A stretch of DNA of 64,000 nucleotides, taken from assembly GCA_050291365.1 (NCBI GenBank), contig JBNKJS010000045.1:1-64000 (forward strand), read 5' to 3'. How positions within the stretch are numbered: the first letter of the stretch is position 1; each line of letters starts with the position of its first letter. Source of the stretch: JAAGZL01 sp050291365. GTDB lineage: Bacteria > Pseudomonadota > Gammaproteobacteria > Chromatiales > Chromatiaceae. The position numbers and the translations under genes were made by a program. The notes under the pieces are model-generated. The model saw nothing but the letters and a program-made list of their open reading frames with translations, had not been told where the DNA came from and made no database searches. Below, in pieces: positions 42,480 to 52,483 of the stretch.

Positions 42480-44338
42480 CTCAGAACACCTTTTTTCGGC
42501 TACTTCTAGGCACGCTTCTCACACTTACAACCTTCATAGCGATCGCCCAATCCACCCCCACTCTACAGGGCCTACTCGCGGGCAGCGAGGACGATAAGGT
42601 CATCCCTGTAGATGAGGCCTACCAGTTCAGCGCAAATGTAGGCGGCCCTCTAGAACTGCGACTGAACTGGAATATTGCCCAAGGCACCTATCTCTATCAG
42701 GAGAAGATCAAACTTAAGATAAAACAGGGCGAAGGGGTTACCCTGGGAGAGTACAAACTACCGCCGGCCAAGATTAAAAAGAACGCCTTGCGGCCAGACG
42801 GCACCACTGGCGACCTCCCGGTCTATTACAAAAGACTACACCTCCAGGTGCCCCTGATCCGAACCAATAATTCAGCAACCACCACTACCCTGGAGGTTAT
42901 CTACCAGGGCTGCGCAGATTTTGGGTTCTGTTATCCGCCTCAGATAAAACGGATAAGCCTGAACCTGCCTCCATCTGACGCCAGGGGGCCTGCCGCAACA
43001 TCCAGCCCAACAGGCAATACAACCGGACCCTCTTCAGAGCTGGATGGCCTGATTGCAATCCTCAACAACGGCAACTACTGGCTAATAATAGGGATCTTTT
43101 TTCTGGCCGGCCTGGGCCTGGCCTTAACCCCATGTATCTTTCCAATGATCCCGATACTCTCTGGGATCATCATCGGCCAGGGCAAAGAGATAACCACTAT
43201 CAAGGCCTTTAGTATCTCCCTGGTCTATGTGCTGGCCATGGCCATTGTCTACACCCTAGCAGGAGTGCTAGCCGGAATCTTCGGAGAGAATCTACAAGCC
43301 ACATTCCAGAACCCCTGGATACTTAGTACCTTCGCCGGAATCTTCGTCTTGTTGGCGCTCTCCATGTTCGGCTTCTATGACCTGCAGCTACCTAGCAGCC
43401 TACAGAGCCGGATAAGTGAAGTCAGCAACAAACAGCAGGGTGGCACTCTGATCGGCGCTGCTATTATGGGCATACTCTCTGCGCTGATTGTCGGTCCCTG
43501 TGTAGCCCCAGCCCTGGCTGCATCCATCCTGGTTATCGGCCAGACCGGCGACCCGGTATTGGGTGGCACTGCACTGTTTGCCCTGAGCATGGGTATGGGG
43601 GCTCCAATACTTGCATTCGGCACAACGGCTGGCAAACTGCTGCCAAAGGTTGGCAGTTGGATGGATATTGTCAAAAGTGTGTTTGGCGTGGCCATGCTGG
43701 CGGTAGCCATTATCATGCTAGAAAGAATACTGCCGGCTACTCTCTCCATGGTTCTGTGGGGAACACTTTTGGTGGTGTCCGCCATCTATATGGGGGCGTT
43801 ACATGAACTGCCGGTGGAGGCTTCAGGCTGGCAAAGGCTCTGGAAAGGCCTGGGCGTAGTATTGATGATCTACGGCGCCCTTATGCTGGTAGGCGCAGCA
43901 GCTGGCGGCAAAGACACAGTGCAGCCACTTCGTGGCATAACCATGTTTGAAGGCGCATCACAGCAGCAACAGCTCCGGTTTAAACCCATAAAGAGTGAAG
44001 CCGACCTGGAGCGTGAACTCAAAGTTGCCGCCTCCCAGGGCAGACCTGTGATGCTCGATTTCTATGCCGACTGGTGTGTCACCTGCAAAGAGATGGAACG
44101 CTACACCTTCTCTGATCCGGACGTAATTACAGCCCTTGAAGAGTTCGTGCTGTTACAGGCAGATGTGACCGCAAACGACGAAACAGACCGGAGGTTGCTC
44201 CAGGGTAGATTTGGCATGCCAGGCCCCCCCACCATTATATTCTTTGATCGCAACGGGAGAGAACGCAAAAAGCTTCGTGTTGTTGGGTTTGTAGCGGCAG
44301 ATGAGTTCGCAGCCCACGTATTACAAGCAGCAAGGTAA
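42464..44338 (+). CDS. dsbD: Thiol:disulfide interchange protein DsbD
   Basis: Carries electrons from cytosolic thioredoxin to periplasmic DsbC, DsbG and CcmG. The 624 residues start with a signal peptide, then a periplasmic alpha domain with Cys at 150 and 156 (GCADFGFC). The central eight-helix beta domain has conserved Cys in LTPCIFPMIP and GPCVAPALA, and the C-terminal thioredoxin gamma domain has CVTC at 538-541. The ATG at 42464 has GGAT upstream and lies within cutA, so translation may be coupled. Supports cytochrome c maturation, in line with the c-type cytochromes here. Confidence 0.96.
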   Translation: MHQQLTQNTFFRLLLGTLLTLTTFIAIAQSTPTLQGLLAGSEDDKVIPVDEAYQFSANVGGPLELRLNWNIAQGTYLYQEKIKLKIKQGEGVTLGEYKLPPAKIKKNALRPDGTTGDLPVYYKRLHLQVPLIRTNNSATTTTLEVIYQGCADFGFCYPPQIKRISLNLPPSDARGPAATSSPTGNTTGPSSELDGLIAILNNGNYWLIIGIFFLAGLGLALTPCIFPMIPILSGIIIGQGKEITTIKAFSISLVYVLAMAIVYTLAGVLAGIFGENLQATFQNPWILSTFAGIFVLLALSMFGFYDLQLPSSLQSRISEVSNKQQGGTLIGAAIMGILSALIVGPCVAPALAASILVIGQTGDPVLGGTALFALSMGMGAPILAFGTTAGKLLPKVGSWMDIVKSVFGVAMLAVAIIMLERILPATLSMVLWGTLLVVSAIYMGALHELPVEASGWQRLWKGLGVVLMIYGALMLVGAAAGGKDTVQPLRGITMFEGASQQQQLRFKPIKSEADLERELKVAASQGRPVMLDFYADWCVTCKEMERYTFSDPDVITALEEFVLLQADVTANDETDRRLLQGRFGMPGPPTIIFFDRNGRERKKLRVVGFVAADEFAAHVLQAAR

Positions 44339-44347
44339 TACCCTATT

Positions 44348-44884
44348 ATGAGTAAGACAAAAATTGCAGTAAATCTGGCCCTGGCTATTGTTGTCGGAAT
44401 AGGCATCTGGTTCACCTTTCACAACCAACCAACGGCTGACCAGACATCGGCAACTAGTAACATCCTGCCAAAACAGCTCCCCAGCTTCACCCTGAAAGAC
44501 ACCAAGGGTGTTGCCAGAAACAGCAGCGAGTGGAATGGCAAAATTCTGATCGTCAACTTCTGGGCCACTTGGTGTCCGCCATGCCTGGAGGAGATGCCAA
44601 TCCTGATAGATTTTCAGGAGCAACACTCATCCCAGGGGATTCAGATTGTAGGAGTGGCCGTGGACAACCTGGAGCAGGTGCAGGATTTTATAGATCTCTA
44701 CGGCATCAACTTCCCGGTGGTTGTCGGCCAGAATGAGGCTGTCGAACTAGGGAAAAAGATGGGTAATCGCATATCCGCCCTGCCCTACACCGCAATCTTC
44801 GATCAAAACGGTAAAACCCTATATGCCCAACCAGGTAAGGTGACGCAGAATATCCTGAGCAGGGTCATCAAACCTCTGCTATAA
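44348..44884 (+). CDS. Membrane-anchored TlpA-type thioredoxin protein
   Basis: A 178-residue protein with an N-terminal membrane anchor (about 7-23) and a periplasmic thioredoxin fold of the TlpA/ResA type, active-site motif WCPPC with Cys at 76 and 79, and cis-Pro in LPYTAIFDQNG. Probably a reductant for apocytochrome c or for other periplasmic thiols, fed by the DsbD encoded 9 bp upstream. Confidence 0.92.
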   Translation: MSKTKIAVNLALAIVVGIGIWFTFHNQPTADQTSATSNILPKQLPSFTLKDTKGVARNSSEWNGKILIVNFWATWCPPCLEEMPILIDFQEQHSSQGIQIVGVAVDNLEQVQDFIDLYGINFPVVVGQNEAVELGKKMGNRISALPYTAIFDQNGKTLYAQPGKVTQNILSRVIKPLL

Positions 44885-45071
44885 GTCAAATCATCTTAGG
44901 GTAATAGTGGGAAATAAGACGACAAATTGACGCTATCTGACCTTATCTTGCAAAAAACTGGACAATTTACGGCGCACCGGGCAAAATCCAATCCTCATAA
45001 ATATGCGGGAGAGATCCGGGCCTGATTAGAAGCCGGAACTCCGTAAAACAAAGGTATTCGGAATAATAATT

Positions 45072-45515
45072 ATGGCTAGCATTTTGGTGCTGAACGGCCC
45101 TAACCTGAACCTGCTGGGAAAACGCGAGCCAGAGATTTACGGCAGCGACACCCTGGAGACCATCCAAACAAAACTCTCAGAGATTTGTGATAACTCCGGC
45201 CATAACATAACTTTCATACAGAGTAATGCCGAACACGAGTTGGTCACCGCACTACACCAGGCGCAGGATACCGGGGCTGATTTCCTGATCATCAACCCAG
45301 CCGCCTTCACCCATACCAGCGTGGCCCTGCGAGACGCAATTCTCGGGACCGCCATTCCGTTTATCGAGGTACATCTTTCTAACATCTACAAACGAGAGGA
45401 GTTCCGCCAAAACTCCTACTTCTCAGATATCGCCATAGGTGTTATCAGCGGGCTTGGTGCCCAAGGCTACGAACTGGCCCTGCAGGCCGCAATTAACCAT
45501 ATAAACAACAAGTAA
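45072..45515 (+). CDS. aroQ: 3-Dehydroquinate dehydratase, type II
   Basis: Third step of the shikimate pathway. The 147 residues show VLNGPNLNLLGKREPEIYG with the catalytic Tyr, INPAAFTHTSVALRDAI, and the catalytic His in EVHLSNIYKREEFRQNSY. Its product feeds aromatic amino acid and folate synthesis. Upstream of accB-accC, the usual arrangement in many gammaproteobacteria. The 187-bp gap before it holds the likely promoter. Confidence 0.97.
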   Translation: MASILVLNGPNLNLLGKREPEIYGSDTLETIQTKLSEICDNSGHNITFIQSNAEHELVTALHQAQDTGADFLIINPAAFTHTSVALRDAILGTAIPFIEVHLSNIYKREEFRQNSYFSDIAIGVISGLGAQGYELALQAAINHINNK

Positions 45516-45560
45516 CCGCAGCCCATCACAAGCTGCATTAACAAACAGAGACATACAACA

Positions 45561-46004
45561 ATGGATATCCGCAAGGTAAAAAAATTAATCGAACTGCTTG
45601 AAGAGTCTGATATCGCAGAGATCGAAATACACGAAGGTGAAGAGTCTGTTCGCATTAGCCGGACATCCCATATCGCTGTATCCGCCCCTGTAGCTGCTCC
45701 AGTAGCAGCACCAGCCCCCGCTGCCACACCGCCAGCGGCGCCGGCAGTGCCAGAGCCGGAGGAGATCAGCGGACATCAAGTCAAGTCGCCCATGGTGGGC
45801 TCTTTCTACCGCGCGCCATCGCCTGATGCCAAGCCCTTTGTTGAGGAGGGGGATCAAGTTAGCGTAGGCGATACCCTATGCATCGTTGAGGCCATGAAGA
45901 TCCTAAACCAGATCGAATCTGATAAGGCTGGAACGGTCAAAAAGATCCTGGTTGAGAACGGCGATCCAGTGGAATTCAATCAACCCATGTTTATCATTGG
46001 CTAA
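45561..46004 (+). CDS. accB: Biotin carboxyl carrier protein of acetyl-CoA carboxylase
   Basis: Carries biotin between AccC and the carboxyltransferase in the first step of fatty acid synthesis. The 147 residues have an N-terminal dimerisation part (DIRKVKKLIELLEESDIAEIE), an Ala/Pro-rich linker (about 43-66), and a biotinyl domain with EAMK, Lys 113 being the attachment site. AccC begins 15 bp downstream. Confidence 0.97.
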   Translation: MDIRKVKKLIELLEESDIAEIEIHEGEESVRISRTSHIAVSAPVAAPVAAPAPAATPPAAPAVPEPEEISGHQVKSPMVGSFYRAPSPDAKPFVEEGDQVSVGDTLCIVEAMKILNQIESDKAGTVKKILVENGDPVEFNQPMFIIG

Positions 46005-46019
46005 CAGGTCCAGTAACCC

Positions 46020-47360
46020 ATGATTGAAAAAGTAGTTATTGCCAACCGGGGCGAGATCGCCCTGCGCATACTCCGGGCCTGCCGTGAACTTGGCATCAAA
46101 ACGGTTGCCGTTCACTCTGAGCCAGACCGCGATCTGAAGCACGTTAAGTTTGCAGATGAGACCGTATGCATAGGGCCTGCCTCCTCAACAGACAGTTACC
46201 TGCAAATTCCGGCCATAATAAGCGCCGCAGAGGTTACCGATGCCACCGCCATACATCCTGGCTATGGCTTCCTCTCAGAGAACGCAGACTTCGCAGAACG
46301 TGTAGAACAGAGCGGATTCACCTTTGTCGGGCCCAGCGCCGAAACCATTCGCATGATGGGCGACAAGATCACCGCGATTGAGAGCATGAAAAAAGCCGGG
46401 GTCCCAACCGTTCCCGGCTCTGATGGCCCGCTCGGTGACGACAAGGATGAGATCATGGCTATGGCGGCCAAGATCGGCTACCCGGTCATAATCAAGGCCG
46501 CCGGTGGTGGTGGTGGACGCGGCATGCGGGTGGTGCACACCGAGGCCGCCCTGCTCAACTCCATATCTCTGACCAAGACCGAGGCCGGCACCGCCTTTGG
46601 CAACCCTACGGTGTACATGGAGAAGTTTCTGGAAAATCCGCGCCATGTGGAGTTTCAAGTTCTGGCCGACACCCACGGCAACGCCATCCATCTGGCCGAA
46701 CGCGACTGCTCCATGCAGCGCCGCCACCAGAAGGTGGTGGAAGAGGCGCCTGCCCCCGGCATCACTGAAGAGCAACGCGCAAGGATCGGCGAACGCTGCG
46801 CCGAGGCCTGCCGCCAGATCGGCTACCGCGGTGCTGGCACATTTGAATTTCTGTATGAGAATGGCGAATTCTACTTCATCGAGATGAACACCAGGGTCCA
46901 GGTGGAACACCCGGTTACCGAGATGATCACAGGCGTCGATATCGTCAAACAGCAGCTCCTGATCGCGTCTGGGGAGAAGCTCTCGTATAAACAAGAAGAT
47001 ATAAAGATTAACGGCCACGCCATTGAGTGCCGCATCAACGCTGAGGATTCCAAGACATTTTTCCCCAGCCCAGGTCGCATCACCCAGTTGCACTTTGCGG
47101 GAGGAATCGGCGTAAGGGTCGACTCCCACATCTACAATGGCTACATGGTTCCACCCCATTATGACTCTATGATTGGCAAACTGATCACCCACGGCAACAG
47201 CCGCGACAGCGCCTTGAGGCGCATGCAGATTGCCCTGTCAGAGATGGTGATAGATGGAATCAAGACCAACATACCCCTGCAACAGGACATCATGGATGAC
47301 TGCAACTTTGCCGCAGGCGGCGCCAACATCCACTACCTGGAAAAGAAGCTGGGGCTCTAG
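46020..47360 (+). CDS. accC: Biotin carboxylase subunit of acetyl-CoA carboxylase
   Basis: ATP-dependent carboxylation of biotin on AccB. The 446 residues include VVIANRGEIALRILRACRELGI, the ATP loop KAAGGGGGRGMRVV, ERDCSMQRRHQKVVEEAPAP, and EMNTRVQVEHPVTEMITG with catalytic residues. Length matches the family. A long antisense reading frame here is a composition shadow. The next gene, prmA, follows after a repeat-containing gap. Confidence 0.98.
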   Translation: MIEKVVIANRGEIALRILRACRELGIKTVAVHSEPDRDLKHVKFADETVCIGPASSTDSYLQIPAIISAAEVTDATAIHPGYGFLSENADFAERVEQSGFTFVGPSAETIRMMGDKITAIESMKKAGVPTVPGSDGPLGDDKDEIMAMAAKIGYPVIIKAAGGGGGRGMRVVHTEAALLNSISLTKTEAGTAFGNPTVYMEKFLENPRHVEFQVLADTHGNAIHLAERDCSMQRRHQKVVEEAPAPGITEEQRARIGERCAEACRQIGYRGAGTFEFLYENGEFYFIEMNTRVQVEHPVTEMITGVDIVKQQLLIASGEKLSYKQEDIKINGHAIECRINAEDSKTFFPSPGRITQLHFAGGIGVRVDSHIYNGYMVPPHYDSMIGKLITHGNSRDSALRRMQIALSEMVIDGIKTNIPLQQDIMDDCNFAAGGANIHYLEKKLGL

Positions 47361-47365
47361 CAGAA

Positions 47366-47460
47366 CCCAGGGATCAGTGCCGAGGGCCGAGATGGTAAAA
47401 TCAAAAACTGTAGGGTGCATGATGTTTTCCTTGGCCCTCAGCCCTGATTACTCGGCCCTA
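47366..47460. repeat. Dispersed GC-rich intergenic repeat, copy 2 (inverted pair)
   Basis: The accC-prmA gap contains two oppositely oriented arms of the same repeat: CCCAGGGATCAGTGCCGAGG (47366-47385, continuing to 47390) and GGCCCTCAGCCCTGATTACT (47433-47452, continuing to 47460). The arms can pair across about 42 bases. The 16-base core GGCCCTCAGCCCTGAT is identical to that at 355-370. Confidence 0.65.
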
Positions 47461-47465
47461 ACATA

Positions 47466-48368
47466 ATGTGGCTCCAGATCCATCTCACCACTACCAAGGA
47501 CAAAGCTCCACTGGTGGAACTACTGCTTGAGGGCCTGGGATCACTATCGGTCACCATGGAGGACGCCGAAGATGAACCCATGCTGGAACCGGCCCCAGGA
47601 GAAACTCCGCTGTGGAGCCAAACCAAGGTAACTGGTCTGTTCCCAGAAGAGAGCGATCCTGAACGGCTGGTTAAAATTATTCGAGAACATCTGGAACCCA
47701 ACTCTATCTTAGACCTTAAGGCCGAGCACCTGGCCGATCGAGTGTGGGAACGGGTATGGCTAGACGACTTTCACCCCATGCAGTTTGGCCAGCGTCTGTG
47801 GATCGCCCCTGATGGACAGATCCCAGAGGCGCAAAATGCGATTACCGTACAACTGGATCCAGGGCTGGCATTTGGCACCGGCACCCATCCCACCACTGCA
47901 CTCTGTCTCAACTGGTTGGACCAGGCTGATATTAAGGGGAAAACCATACTCGATTTCGGGTGTGGCTCCGGCATCCTCTCCATCGCAGCCCTGCTACTTG
48001 GAGCGAAAGAGGTCATCGCCATAGACCATGACCCCCAGGCCCTGGAGGCAACGGCAGACAATGCACAGAAAAATCGGGTACGAGACAGACTGACCATCCT
48101 TCACAGCGAACAACCCCTTAAAACCGTTGCAGATATCACTCTGGCAAACATCCTGGCATCCACCCTGATTGAGCTGGAGCCGCTGCTGGCACGTCACACC
48201 AGAAGTGGTGGTGAGATAATCCTTTCAGGCATCCTGGAGGAACAAACAGATTCGGTTATTGCAGCATTTACCAAAGATTTTGCCCTACAATCACCCATAA
48301 TCCAGGATGGATGGGGTCTTCTGCATGGACATAGGTTGATGCATCAACAGAAATTTGTGGCAAAATAG
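47466..48368 (+). CDS. prmA: Ribosomal protein L11 methyltransferase
   Basis: Trimethylates lysines and the N-terminus of ribosomal protein L11. The 300 residues have an N-terminal substrate-binding domain (MWLQIHLTT..., with WERVWLDDFHPMQFGQRLWI) and a SAM-binding domain with DPGLAFGTGTHPTTALCL, DFGCGSGILSIAALLLGA and the ANILASTLIEL motif. Downstream of accBC, as in many gammaproteobacteria. Confidence 0.96.
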   Translation: MWLQIHLTTTKDKAPLVELLLEGLGSLSVTMEDAEDEPMLEPAPGETPLWSQTKVTGLFPEESDPERLVKIIREHLEPNSILDLKAEHLADRVWERVWLDDFHPMQFGQRLWIAPDGQIPEAQNAITVQLDPGLAFGTGTHPTTALCLNWLDQADIKGKTILDFGCGSGILSIAALLLGAKEVIAIDHDPQALEATADNAQKNRVRDRLTILHSEQPLKTVADITLANILASTLIELEPLLARHTRSGGEIILSGILEEQTDSVIAAFTKDFALQSPIIQDGWGLLHGHRLMHQQKFVAK

Positions 48369-48407
48369 GGCATTCCTACATTTTGAACTAAACGGATCCA
48401 GTCACAA

Positions 48408-49412
48408 GTGCATACCAAGTGTCCAGACTGCAAAACCAAGTTTCTCGTCAATGACGATCAACTGCGCGCCGCGCAGGGTAAGGTTCGCTGTTCCCGCTGC
48501 CATAAGGTGTTCAATGCACTTGATTCTCTGCAAAAACCTCCGCAAACCGCTGCCACTCCGATCGCTGACCGACAACCACAGACAGTTCCAGATACGACCA
48601 CTGATTTCATGTCAGATACAGACCTGGCGGAGTTTGCTGAGCTTAAAGCGAAAATCTCTGATGACCTGAATTCGGATAATGGCAGCGATACAGGGCCGCA
48701 AACTCCAGATCAGGAGAGTGCTATAGACAATGATCTGTCTGAAGTACTAAAAAAGCTAGAGCAGCTGGAAAACCGTTCCAAAGATGAACCTGAATCGCCA
48801 GAAGAGGCAACACCCATACTGGAACCAGTACTTGAGACATTAGCAGAAGAAACTGACGATACAACCAACCTCCTCTCTTCTGACGACGGGAAGTCTACAA
48901 TCCATGACCCTATGGAACTGCTAAGCCCCAAAAGCCCCCCAAAAAAGAGGGGGGGACTACTCTGGTCAATTGGCATACTCGCACTTCTGGCCTTAGGTCT
49001 TTCCCAACTTGCCTGGTTCAAACGGGATATGCTGATGCATTACCCAGAGGGCAGAACACTGTTACGCACCGCGTGTGAATATATTGGATGTGAGCTTCCA
49101 ACGATTCGCGCCCCGGAAAAGATCCAGGTACTAAGCCGCTCCATCAGCATGCATCCTGAGATTGAGAACGCACTGTTGATCCAGCTGACCATTGTAAACA
49201 AGGCCAATTTCTCTCAGCCCCAACCTATATTGCAAATTAGCCTCTTCAGCAGCGAAGAGAGGTTGGTGGTACAGCGCCGCTTCAAGCCAAGTGAGTATCT
49301 GGCCAATAACGTCAAACCAGGACCGCTGCTCCCGGGAAAAGCCATGTATGTGGAACTTGCGATAGAAGACCCAGGCGATGATGTGACCGGGTTCAAGCTG
49401 GATTTCTTTTAA
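48408..49412 (+). CDS. Zinc-ribbon DUF3426 membrane protein
   Basis: A 334-residue protein. The N-terminal 40 residues form a MJ0042-type zinc ribbon with Cys at 5, 8, 28 and 31. A long acidic, low-complexity linker (about 45-175) follows, then one membrane segment (about 183-204), and a periplasmic DUF3426 domain. The function is unknown; the layout suggests a cytosolic metal or nucleic-acid binding head tied to a periplasmic sensor. Start is GTG directly before the HTKCPDC motif. Placed between prmA and dusB-fis, a common gammaproteobacterial context. Confidence 0.85.
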   Translation: MHTKCPDCKTKFLVNDDQLRAAQGKVRCSRCHKVFNALDSLQKPPQTAATPIADRQPQTVPDTTTDFMSDTDLAEFAELKAKISDDLNSDNGSDTGPQTPDQESAIDNDLSEVLKKLEQLENRSKDEPESPEEATPILEPVLETLAEETDDTTNLLSSDDGKSTIHDPMELLSPKSPPKKRGGLLWSIGILALLALGLSQLAWFKRDMLMHYPEGRTLLRTACEYIGCELPTIRAPEKIQVLSRSISMHPEIENALLIQLTIVNKANFSQPQPILQISLFSSEERLVVQRRFKPSEYLANNVKPGPLLPGKAMYVELAIEDPGDDVTGFKLDFF

Positions 49413-49494
49413 AGCCTGTTCGTGAACAAATAGATCTTGCACCATCAATATTTCGGCGTACCATGTACACCCCTTTGTTGGCTGACTCTCTTCC

Positions 49495-50481
49495 ATGCAA
49501 ATCGGACCCCATAAACTTAAAAACAATCTGATACTAGCCCCTATGGCTGGGATTACCGACCTGCCGTTCCGTACTCTTTGCCGGGAACATGGCGCAGGAC
49601 TGGCTATATCTGAGATGATCAGCTCAGACTCAACCCTATGGGCCTCACCGAAATCGGTACGCCGCATGGATTTTTCGGGTGAGACTGGGCCTGTTTCAGT
49701 GCAGATACTGGGATCTGATTCAATAAAAATGGCCCTGGCCGCGCGCGTCAATATAGATCTTGGTGCCGACATCATCGACATCAACATGGGCTGCCCGGCC
49801 AAGAAGGTGTGCCGTGCAGAGTCAGGGGCCGCCTTGCTGCGGCATGAAGACAAAGTTAAACGCATTCTTGATGCAGTGGTCGCAGCAGTTGCCGCTCCAG
49901 TCACCCTCAAGATCAGAACCGGATGGGATCAAAACAGCCGCAATGGCATCAACATAGCAAAAATTGCTGAACAATCAGGCATAAAGGCCCTGACCGTTCA
50001 TGGCCGCACAAAGGCCTGCGGTTTCTCCGGCGCCGCGGAGTACGACACTATCAAAAAGATCAAGCAGGCCATCTCCATACCGGTAATTGCCAACGGCGAT
50101 ATAAATACACCAGAAATTGCAAAAAAGGTCTTGGCAAGCACGGGAGTTGACGGCATTATGGTAGGCCGCGCAGCTAGGGGCAGACCTTGGCTTTTTGGTG
50201 CGATGGAACACTACCTCACCAAGGGTGAGATGCTGCCAGATCCGCCCCCAGAATGGATCGGCAGATTGATACTGCAGCACCTGGAACATCTGTATACGTT
50301 TTACGGGGAATCTCAGGGGATACGCATAGCACGTAAGCACCTTGCGTGGTACAGCAGGGGATTTCAGGGGGCAGCTGATTTCAGATCAGCAATAAATAAA
50401 ACAGGGACAACCCAAGAACAGCAAGAGCTAGTAAAAAGGTATTACTATAAATTAACAGCCAATAAGGAGCTGGCAGCATGA
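49495..50481 (+). CDS. dusB: tRNA-dihydrouridine synthase B
   Basis: FMN enzyme that reduces specific uridines in the tRNA D-loop. The 328 residues include LAPMAGITDLPFRTLCREHGAGL, INMGCPAKKVCR with the catalytic Cys, LTVHGRTKACGFSG, PVIANGDI and GIMVGRAARGRPW. Its last 4 bases overlap fis (ATGA), the classical dusB-fis operon. Confidence 0.97.
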   Translation: MQIGPHKLKNNLILAPMAGITDLPFRTLCREHGAGLAISEMISSDSTLWASPKSVRRMDFSGETGPVSVQILGSDSIKMALAARVNIDLGADIIDINMGCPAKKVCRAESGAALLRHEDKVKRILDAVVAAVAAPVTLKIRTGWDQNSRNGINIAKIAEQSGIKALTVHGRTKACGFSGAAEYDTIKKIKQAISIPVIANGDINTPEIAKKVLASTGVDGIMVGRAARGRPWLFGAMEHYLTKGEMLPDPPPEWIGRLILQHLEHLYTFYGESQGIRIARKHLAWYSRGFQGAADFRSAINKTGTTQEQQELVKRYYYKLTANKELAA

Positions 50482-50780
50482 GTTTGGATGCCACAATGGT
50501 TCAGGAAAAAAATTTAGAAGGTCTTAGCTACTCCGCAAGGACCCAGAAAAAGAGCGAGCTACTACGAGATTCAGTGTTTGAGGCAATGCAGAGTTATTTT
50601 GCCCAAATGGATGGCCACAAGGTATCTGACTTGTACAGAATGGTACTGTCAGAGGTAGAACCGCCACTGTTTGAATCTGTGTTACGTCAGACCAACGGCA
50701 ACCAGAGCCGTGCAGCAGAGATGCTTGGTATAAGCCGTAGCACCCTGCGTAAAAAACTGGCCCTGTATGAGCTTGATTAG
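50478..50780 (+). CDS. fis: Nucleoid protein and transcription regulator Fis
   Basis: DNA-bending protein abundant in early growth; activates stable-RNA promoters and shapes the nucleoid. The 100 residues end in the helix-turn-helix GNQSRAAEMLGISRSTLRKKL, with SEVEPPLFESVLRQT before it. Translationally coupled to dusB. In enteric bacteria it would act on tRNA/rRNA promoters such as the one at 818-854, but no Fis site is claimed here. Confidence 0.96.
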   Translation: MSLDATMVQEKNLEGLSYSARTQKKSELLRDSVFEAMQSYFAQMDGHKVSDLYRMVLSEVEPPLFESVLRQTNGNQSRAAEMLGISRSTLRKKLALYELD

Positions 50781-50923
50781 CAACTAAGATAGATTTACAA
50801 CGAATACAACATTGCCTGCAACAGCTGGCAGATATTCAGACCATCAAAACAGATAACTTCCAGGACCAGCTAGTGAGCTGGGACTGCTACTGATTCCAAA
50901 AAACCGCAATAAGAGATTCAACT

Positions 50924-52483
50924 ATGTCATCCATCACCAGAGCACTAATTAGCGTATCGGATAAAACCGGCATCGTGGAGTTTGCCCGCAGCCTGAGCGA
51001 ACGTAAGGTAGAGATACTATCTACAGGCGGCACTGCCCGTCTGTTGACAGAAAACGACATCCCGGTCATAGAGGTATCCGAACATACCGGATTTCCTGAG
51101 ATGATGGATGGCCGGGTCAAAACCCTGCACCCTAAAATCCATGGTGGAATTCTGGGTCGTCGCGGCATGGATGACATGGTGATGAAGGAGAACGAGATTG
51201 CTCCCATAGATATGATAGTGGTCAACCTCTACCCTTTTGAACAGACCGTGGCCAATCCCGACTGTGATCTACCAACTGCCATTGAAAACATTGATATAGG
51301 TGGCCCCACCATGCTGCGCGCTGCGGCCAAGAACCATAAGGATGTAACAGTAGTTGTCGATGCTGCAGACTACATCAGGGTGCTGGAAGAGATGGACGCC
51401 AACAACGGCTCAGTAACAGACGCCACCCGCTTCGACCTGGCGGTTAAGACCTTCGAACACACCTCCAACTACGACGGCGCCATCGCCAATTATCTTGGCA
51501 CCCGCCTGACGGATGAGCCAACCGAATTCCCACGCACCATCAATCTGCAGTACCGCCAGGTGCAGACCATGCGCTACGGCGAGAACCCACACCAGAAGGC
51601 GGCCTTCTTTGTAGAGCGGGATCAGCCTGAGGCCTGTATCTCCACTGCCAAGCAGCTGCAGGGCAAAGAGCTCTCCTACAACAACATCGGCGATACCGAT
51701 GCTGCTCTGGAGTGCGTTAAACAGTACGACGAGGGGCCTGCTTGCGTAATCGTAAAGCACGCCAATCCATGTGGTGTGGCCCTGGGTTCCAGCCTGTTGG
51801 ATGCCTATGATCGGGCCTACAGTACCGACCCGGAATCGGCCTTTGGCGGCATTATCGCCTTCAACCAGGAGTTGGATGCTGAGACCGCCCAGGCCATCGT
51901 GGAGCGACAGTTCGTTGAAGTAATCATCGCGCCCAAGGTTTCGGCCGCAGCCATCGAGGTGGTAAGCTCTAAAAAGAACCTGCGCCTACTGGAATGCGGC
52001 GAATGGAGCGCTGAGGCCCTGCATCGCCAGGACTTCAAACGGGTAAATGGCGGACTGCTGGTACAGGACGCCGACCTGCAACTACACAATGAACTAAAGG
52101 TAGTGACTAAACGCGCCCCCACTGAACAGGAGATGAAAGACCTGCTGTTCACCTGGCGCGTAGCCAAGTTCGTAAAGTCTAATGCCATCGTCTACGGCAA
52201 AGACAACATGACCATCGGAGTGGGCGCTGGCCAGATGAGCCGGGTCAACTCTGCCCGCATCGCCGCCATCAAGGCCGAACATGCGGGGCTGGAGGTGCCG
52301 GGATCGGTCATGGCATCTGACGCATTCTTTCCCTTTAGAGACGGCCTGGACAATGCGGCCTCAGTAGGAGTGCGCGCAGTAATTCAGCCCGGAGGCTCTA
52401 TGCGGGACGAAGAGGTGATTGCTGCGGCGGATGAGCACGACATCGCCATGGTGTTCACCAGCATGCGTCACTTCAGACACTAA
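50924..52483 (+). CDS. purH: Bifunctional AICAR transformylase / IMP cyclohydrolase
   Basis: Last two steps of IMP synthesis. The 519 residues have an N-terminal cyclohydrolase domain (ALISVSDKTGIVEFA, STGGTARLL, GRVKTLHPKIHGGIL) and a C-terminal transformylase domain with VKHANPCGVA, SAFGGIIAFN, KSNAIVYGKDNMTIGVGAGQMSRV and DAFFPFRDG. It lies behind dusB-fis and before purD, as in most gammaproteobacteria. Confidence 0.98.
   Translation: MSSITRALISVSDKTGIVEFARSLSERKVEILSTGGTARLLTENDIPVIEVSEHTGFPEMMDGRVKTLHPKIHGGILGRRGMDDMVMKENEIAPIDMIVVNLYPFEQTVANPDCDLPTAIENIDIGGPTMLRAAAKNHKDVTVVVDAADYIRVLEEMDANNGSVTDATRFDLAVKTFEHTSNYDGAIANYLGTRLTDEPTEFPRTINLQYRQVQTMRYGENPHQKAAFFVERDQPEACISTAKQLQGKELSYNNIGDTDAALECVKQYDEGPACVIVKHANPCGVALGSSLLDAYDRAYSTDPESAFGGIIAFNQELDAETAQAIVERQFVEVIIAPKVSAAAIEVVSSKKNLRLLECGEWSAEALHRQDFKRVNGGLLVQDADLQLHNELKVVTKRAPTEQEMKDLLFTWRVAKFVKSNAIVYGKDNMTIGVGAGQMSRVNSARIAAIKAEHAGLEVPGSVMASDAFFPFRDGLDNAASVGVRAVIQPGGSMRDEEVIAAADEHDIAMVFTSMRHFRH

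Noticed and set aside
46275..47192. A 305-codon minus-strand reading frame opposite accC
   Set aside because: accC is unmistakable; the antisense frame stays open because of codon composition (Gly/Val/Asp/His-rich translation).
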